DNA of 64,000 nt from NCBI RefSeq assembly GCF_013415885.1, contig NZ_CP058910.1, positions 2,604,001 through 2,668,000 on the forward strand, written 5' to 3'. A program made the translations under genes and the position numbers. Every line of letters begins with the position of its first letter. Within the stretch, counting starts at the first letter, position 1. Of the stretch, positions 58,610 through 64,000 are shown piece after piece. Below the pieces are notes generated by a model. The model saw only the letters and a list, made by a program, of their open reading frames with translations. It searched no databases and was not told where the DNA came from. This stretch comes from Halosimplex rubrum. GTDB taxonomy: Archaea; Halobacteriota; Halobacteria; Halobacteriales; Haloarculaceae.

Positions 58610-59890
58610 ATGAGCGCATCCCACGTCATCATCGGTGATGGCATCGCGGGGAGTTCGGCAGCGGAGACGATTCGCGAGGAGGACCCCGACGCCGATATCA
58701 CCGTCATCACCGACGAGGGCGAGGCACTGTACAACCGGATCCTGATCAAGGAGTTCGCCAAGGGCAAACTGCCCGAGGCGCCCATCTCGATCCACGAGCC
58801 CGAGTGGTACGACGAGCGGGACATCGACCTCCAGCTCAACACCCACGTCACGACGATCGACACGGAGGCCAACGAGATCCACACCCACGAGGGAACCGTC
58901 TACGAGTACGACAAGCTGCTCGTGGCGACGGGTGGGACGCCGGCCAGCCTCGCCTCGTTCGGCATCGACAACGCCGACGCCGACGGGATCGACCACTTCT
59001 GGACGTTTCAGGACGCCCGCTCGATCAAGGAGAACGTCGAGGCGGCCGACCGGGGCATCATCGTCGGTGCCGGCCTGCTGGGCATCGACCTGGCGGCCAT
59101 CTGCGGCGCCCAGGACCTCGAGGCCAACTACCTGATGCGCGGCGAGTGCTGGTGGCGCTACGCGCTGAACGAGGAGGGCGCGGAGATCCTCCACGACGCC
59201 ATGCGCGAGCGCGGCGTCACTCCCGTCTTCGATTCGGGCGTCTCCGAGTTCGAGACCGACGACGACGGGCGGGTCGAGGCGGCCGTCGACCCCAACGGCG
59301 AGCGCTTCGAGGGCGACTGGGCCGGCGTCGCCATCGGCCTGAGCTTCAACACCGAGTTCCTCCAGGACACGTCCGTCGAGACCAACGACGACGGCGTCGT
59401 CACTGACGAGTACATGCGCACGAACGTCGACGACGTGTACGCCGCGGGCGACCTGACCTGGTTCTACGACACCATCCTCGGCGAGATGGGCCAGAACGGC
59501 TCGTGGGGCTCGGCGAAGGAACAGGGTTCGATCGCCGGCCAGAACATGGTCGAGGACCTCGAGGCCGGCGGCGAGACCGACGACCCCGAGGAGTTCCGCT
59601 GGGTCTCCTCGTACTCGATCACCCACTTCGACTTCCCGTTCCTCTCCTTTGGCCACCCGACCATCGGCGACGACGACGCCGCCCGCAAGTACAGCGACAC
59701 CGAGTGGCGCCGCCTCGCGTTCAACGACGGCAAGATCGTCGGCGGCGTCCTCATCGGTGACCTGTCCCAGCAGTCCAAGTTCAAGCGGCTCATGCGCGAG
59801 GAGCGCGAGGTCGCCCAGCACAAGGACCTCCTGCTCGAAGAGGACGTGGACATGGACAAGCTCGAAGAAGCCACTCCCAAGCCCGAGTAA
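58610..59890 (+). CDS. NAD(P)H/FAD-dependent oxidoreductase (pyridine nucleotide-disulfide family)
   Basis: A 426-residue flavoprotein. SHVIIGDGIAGSSAAETIRE is the FAD-binding motif, LLVATGGTP the conserved bridging motif, RGIIVGAGLLGIDLAAICG the NAD(P)-binding GxGxxG, and VDDVYAAGDLTWF the second FAD motif. The C-terminal part contains GQNMVEDL (dimer/helix region). It resembles NADH oxidase, ferredoxin reductase or nitrite reductase large-subunit NADH domains, without the redox-active Cys pair of disulfide reductases. Reaction partner unknown. Confidence 0.85.
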   Translation: MSASHVIIGDGIAGSSAAETIREEDPDADITVITDEGEALYNRILIKEFAKGKLPEAPISIHEPEWYDERDIDLQLNTHVTTIDTEANEIHTHEGTVYEYDKLLVATGGTPASLASFGIDNADADGIDHFWTFQDARSIKENVEAADRGIIVGAGLLGIDLAAICGAQDLEANYLMRGECWWRYALNEEGAEILHDAMRERGVTPVFDSGVSEFETDDDGRVEAAVDPNGERFEGDWAGVAIGLSFNTEFLQDTSVETNDDGVVTDEYMRTNVDDVYAAGDLTWFYDTILGEMGQNGSWGSAKEQGSIAGQNMVEDLEAGGETDDPEEFRWVSSYSITHFDFPFLSFGHPTIGDDDAARKYSDTEWRRLAFNDGKIVGGVLIGDLSQQSKFKRLMREEREVAQHKDLLLEEDVDMDKLEEATPKPE

Positions 59891-60010
59891 CGCCGTCCGG
59901 CGCCCCTGACCGGCGCCCCTGACCGGCGATCGTCGCGAGCGCTCCGCGGATCCGCTTCTTTCGACTCAGCTCGGCCAGACCCGCCGACTATCTCGCTGGC
60001 TGACATGGAA

Positions 60011-60022
60011 TAGTTTAAGTAA
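60011..60022 (+). promoter_or_regulatory. TATA box of the DUF7847-like membrane protein gene
   Basis: TAGTTTAAGTAA lies 22-33 bases above the ATG at 60,044, giving a leaderless message. Confidence 0.5.
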
Positions 60023-60043
60023 GAGAGCCTACCACTCCGCCCC

Positions 60044-60868
60044 ATGACAGTATCGGTGGGTGACACGCTGGAGGACGCGGTCGAGCGGCTGGTGACGGTA
60101 CCGGGGCTGTTCGTGCTGGCCCTGTTCCTGGCGTTCAGGCTGACGAATCCGACGGTGTACCGGACGTTCTTCGCCCGGGGGGCGGAGTTCGCGCTGCGGG
60201 AGGCGGGCGGCTACACGCTTCGGGACGTGGAGATGGAACTGATCGAGCGGGGGTACGCGGACCTGCTGCCGCTGCTGGACCTCGTCAGGCAAAACGGGAT
60301 GGACGTGTCCTTCCCGGTCGCGGTGGCGATGCTGGCGGCGCTGCCGTTCGTCGCGGAGCTGTTGCACGTCGTCGGCGTGCGTGCGCTCGCGGCGCGGGAC
60401 CCCAACAGCGTCCCCGTCTCGGAGATCACGTCGGGGCTGGTCGGGGCGTACGTGAAGTCGCTGGTCGCGAACGCCATCGCGCTGGTGCTGATCGTCCTCG
60501 GGACGCTGCTGTTCCTCGTCCCGGGCATCGCGCTGACGGTGCTGTTTTTCTTCGTCCGCCAGCGGATCGTCCTGGCGGGCGACGGGATCTTCGAGGCGAT
60601 CTCTGAGAGCTACGCGCTGGTCGTGGAGAACGCCGTCCCGATGGTCGTCCTCGGCGTCGTCTTCTGGCTGACGTGGGCGGTCGTGACCTTCGTCGTCGGG
60701 ACGGTCCCGCTCGGCGACCTGAGCGGGGCGGCCGGTCGGGTCGCCGGGACGGTCGTGGTCGTGTTCGGGATCTCGATGCTGACGAGCGCGTACCTGCAGG
60801 CGGTCGGCGGCGTCGGCGGCGACACCGCGTCGACGCCGGCGGGCCAGAGCGACGCGCTCGGGGCCTGA
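60044..60868 (+). CDS. DUF7847-like multi-pass membrane protein
   Basis: A 274-residue protein with about six TM segments (around 17-33, 90-110, 135-165, 165-185, 200-225 and 230-255) and a conserved helical region FEAISESYALVVENAVPMV, as in the haloarchaeal DUF7847/glycerophosphoryl-diesterase-like membrane group. Function unknown. It is followed by two further short genes on the same strand, about 40 and 65 bases apart. Confidence 0.65.
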   Translation: MTVSVGDTLEDAVERLVTVPGLFVLALFLAFRLTNPTVYRTFFARGAEFALREAGGYTLRDVEMELIERGYADLLPLLDLVRQNGMDVSFPVAVAMLAALPFVAELLHVVGVRALAARDPNSVPVSEITSGLVGAYVKSLVANAIALVLIVLGTLLFLVPGIALTVLFFFVRQRIVLAGDGIFEAISESYALVVENAVPMVVLGVVFWLTWAVVTFVVGTVPLGDLSGAAGRVAGTVVVVFGISMLTSAYLQAVGGVGGDTASTPAGQSDALGA

Positions 60869-60906
60869 TCGAAGCCGTTTTCCCCGGGCCAGTACCCCTA
60901 TCGAGT

Positions 60907-61323
60907 ATGGACAGCGGCGGCAGCAGCGACATGACCCTCGCCTTCGACCTGGACGCGCTGAAGGCCCTGGCGTACCCCGACCGGGTGTTCCAGGACGCGC
61001 GCAAGTGGAGCGAGTACGTCGGCGTCGTCTCCGAGCAGCCGACCTACGTGGTGACGAACTTCACGCGCAAACACCGCATCCGCCAGGACTTCTTCTCCGG
61101 ACCGCGCAGTCGGGCGGAGAGCCTCGAAAACGTCGCCCAGCAGTTCGGGACCGAACGACACGTCTTCGTCGGGGCCGACGACGAGGACGCCGAGCTGGCC
61201 GAGGAGGTCGGCTGGGAGTACCTGGCCGTCACCGACGCGGCGGCGGCCGCCGAGTGGGAACTGGGCGAGCCCGAGACGCCCGCGGAAGACGCCGGCGACG
61301 ACGAGCGCGACGACTGGCCCTGA
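60907..61323 (+). CDS. DUF7124 small haloarchaeal protein
   Basis: A 138-residue protein started at the ATG at 60,907. MTLAFDLDALKALAYPDRVFQDARKW at the start (residues 9 onward), then RKHRIRQDFFSGPRSRAESL and RHVFVGADDEDAELAEEVGW; an acidic disordered tail follows. The pattern matches the haloarchaeal DUF7124 family from memory. A Rossmann-like small fold seems possible. Confidence 0.65.
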   Translation: MDSGGSSDMTLAFDLDALKALAYPDRVFQDARKWSEYVGVVSEQPTYVVTNFTRKHRIRQDFFSGPRSRAESLENVAQQFGTERHVFVGADDEDAELAEEVGWEYLAVTDAAAAAEWELGEPETPAEDAGDDERDDWP

Positions 61324-61389
61324 CCGTTTCGCGGCGCTCGCTCGCCCGGTACCGCGCCTTTTAACCGGCTGACGGCGGTAGAACGGGTA

Positions 61390-61923
61390 ATGGCAGAACC
61401 GCGCGTCCCCGGGAGCCAGGGGGCAGACGTCGAGTTGCCCTGCGGGGAGACCGTCGCCGTCCACGACCTCGACATGGGTCTGCGGGAGTACGACTGCGCC
61501 TGCGGCGACGCGCACGCGGTCGTGATGGACGTGCATCCGCTCGGCCGCTTCGTCCCCGAGTTCCTCGTGGAAGTGCTGACCGAGAGCATCGAGACCGCCG
61601 ACGAGTTCCCCGAGTTCACGACCGCTCACGTCATGGGTATCGTGATGGAGGAGTTCCCCGAGGCCGTGGTCAGCGAGGACCTCTCCGAACAGGGCGAGGT
61701 CGGCTACTCATTGCTGTGGCTGACGGACTTCGACGCCCGTCGGCTCCACGAGGTCGTCGTCGAACTCGTCGTCGAGTTGATGGACCACGCCGTCAGCCAC
61801 GCCGACGACGAGGCGGCCACCGCGCAGTTCGAGGAGTGGCTCCACGAGTTCGACGTGAGCGAGTTCGTCGACCAGTACCGCGACGAACGCGAGTTCGAGA
61901 CCGAACACGACTCCGCGGTCTGA
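61390..61923 (+). CDS. DUF5815 haloarchaeal protein
   Basis: A 177-residue acidic protein beginning at the ATG at 61,390. It has a Cys-x-Cys pair (YDCACGD) and an earlier Cys (LPCGE) that may bind metal, followed by a mostly helical body. The pattern fits the haloarchaeal DUF5815 family. Function unknown. Co-directional with the two genes before it. Confidence 0.65.
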   Translation: MAEPRVPGSQGADVELPCGETVAVHDLDMGLREYDCACGDAHAVVMDVHPLGRFVPEFLVEVLTESIETADEFPEFTTAHVMGIVMEEFPEAVVSEDLSEQGEVGYSLLWLTDFDARRLHEVVVELVVELMDHAVSHADDEAATAQFEEWLHEFDVSEFVDQYRDEREFETEHDSAV

Positions 61924-62132
61924 GCGCGCCCCGCGTCGGCCGCGGGGTCGCCGTCGTCCGGATCCCGACCATCCGCCGAGCGAACGGCCGTCCGACGATA
62001 TCGAACACCGTCGGGGATGTTTCCGTTTGGTTGTACGTAGTAGCGGGGTGCGTATGACAGTCGACGACGTATCCGGCGGGTCGCCGTCCTGCGATTACCG
62101 GAGATCGGCCGTCTGACGGCTGTCTGACGCCG

Positions 62133-62138
62133 TTTAAT
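62133..62138 (+). promoter_or_regulatory. TATA box of the small winged-helix gene
   Basis: TTTAAT lies 26-31 bases above the ATG at 62,164. Confidence 0.5.
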
Positions 62139-62163
62139 GGTGGTGGAGGGTATACCGTTGTGT

Positions 62164-62394
62164 ATGCGCGTACGGCAGCGCGACTTCGAACGCATCCGCT
62201 CGGTGCTGGAGGAGGCCGACGCGGAGGAGCCGCTGACGGCCAGGGAGATCCTGGACCTCCTCGACGACCACGGCGAGGAGTTCGACAGCGCCCACCGCGT
62301 GGCGACCGTCCTCGGGCGTCACGCCCAGTCCGGGGAGGTCGAGGTCATCCGCGACCAGCCTTACCGCTACGAGTTCACCGACCGTAGCAACTGA
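62164..62394 (+). CDS. Small winged-helix protein of haloarchaea
   Basis: A 76-residue protein started at the ATG at 62,164, which fits the TATA spacing better than the in-frame ATG at 62,137. Helices DFERIRSVLEEADAEEPLTA and REILDLLDDHGEEF, then RVATVLGRHAQSGEV (recognition helix) and the wing VIRDQPYRYEF, fit a winged helix. Likely a transcriptional regulator; no target known. A perfect hairpin follows its stop. Confidence 0.65.
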   Translation: MRVRQRDFERIRSVLEEADAEEPLTAREILDLLDDHGEEFDSAHRVATVLGRHAQSGEVEVIRDQPYRYEFTDRSN

Positions 62395-62409
62395 GGCCGT
62401 ACCGTCTGG

Positions 62410-62430
62410 GGCGGCGGCTGCGCCGCCGCC
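62410..62430 (+). terminator. GC hairpin after the winged-helix gene
   Basis: GGCGGCGGC (62,410-62,418) and GCCGCCGCC (62,422-62,430) form a perfect 9-base stem with a 3-base loop, 16 bases after the stop. No T-run follows, and archaeal termination usually relies on T-runs, so its role as a terminator is uncertain. Confidence 0.3.
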
Positions 62431-62630
62431 AGCCGCCGCCGTATCGCCGTCCATTTACGTCCCCTCGTCGTGACTCCGATAGACGCCCGGCCGTCGTCGA
62501 TGCGGCGGCGTCCGGCCGGTTCGGCCCGTCCGTTCCGGCGCGTTCGCCGCGATCCGCCGGCGAAGCGCGACGCGGACGGACGGATACGATTTTCGAAACT
62601 GCGTTTCGATTTCCGCATTCTTTCGCCGGG

Positions 62631-62637
62631 TTTATTA
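62631..62637 (+). promoter_or_regulatory. TATA box of carB
   Basis: TTTATTA lies 25-31 bases above the carB ATG (62,662), consistent with a leaderless transcript. Confidence 0.5.
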
Positions 62638-62661
62638 CGACGAACGGACTCCCCCCGAGTA

Positions 62662-64000
<1,339 letters not shown>

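Noticed and set aside
62410-62430. Riboswitch or attenuator before carB
   Set aside because: Only a simple GC hairpin is present, over 200 bases before a leaderless carB promoter, so it cannot be in the carB leader.

Overview
The window looks like chromosomal DNA of a halophilic archaeon (class Halobacteria). The proteins are strongly acidic, the DNA is GC-rich, and most genes start leaderless about 25-30 bases below a TATA-like box. The information-processing genes are archaeal: DnaG-type primase, Orc1/Cdc6, Cbf5/TruB-type pseudouridine synthase, EMC3/DUF106 insertase. The style suggests the Haloarcula/Halosimplex side of the class, but no marker here fixes the genus.

Layout. Positions 1 to about 5,710 are a lower-GC integrated element. 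It carries a tyrosine integrase and a ribbon-helix-helix regulator with its own operator, then an overlapping cassette of a small acidic protein, a four-TM protein and two Tat-exported proteins. Further left are a coiled-coil membrane protein, a PD-(D/E)XK nuclease, a winged-helix regulator and a YdjM-like membrane hydrolase cut by the window edge. The element abuts a 5'-truncated Dam-type methyltransferase at 5,717-6,016. Positions 6,010 to 17,188 are a stress and potassium block: two permease-UspA fusions, each with a free UspA, an Lrp-type regulator with an RCK_C ligand domain, and TrkH-TrkA-TrkH. Positions 19,664 to 25,130 hold the archaeal adk - DUF106 - cmk - cbf5/truB cluster. It is split by an orc1/cdc6 gene and a replication origin with eight copies of a TTCCGAGTTA-type repeat, and it ends at a tRNA-Pro(GGG).

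Positions 25,310 to 34,724 are core metabolism and membrane genes (phosphatase, cis-prenyltransferase, MscS channel, pdxS, GH51 arabinofuranosidase, DUF1405, PhyH dioxygenase). Positions 34,740 to about 37,400 form a second low-GC island with a truncated orc1/cdc6 and a pentapeptide-repeat protein fused to a two-TM ion-channel pore. Positions 37,429 to 64,000 return to housekeeping genes: valS, ferredoxin, predicted exonuclease, sugar-type oxidoreductase pair, CARF-like regulator, sodium symporter, dnaG, a second cis-prenyltransferase without its catalytic DGN motif, a phosphate permease coupled to an unusual tetrapeptide-repeat membrane protein, thrB, a histidine kinase, flavoproteins and the start of carB.

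The items most worth following up are the origin inside the adk-cmk cluster, the 45-unit uninterrupted tetrapeptide-repeat protein next to the phosphate transporter, the pentapeptide-gated channel in the second island, the DGN-less cis-prenyltransferase, the permease-UspA paralogues whose UspA halves look gene-converted, and the integrated element that breaks a dam gene. No CRISPR array, rRNA gene or insertion-sequence transposase was seen.
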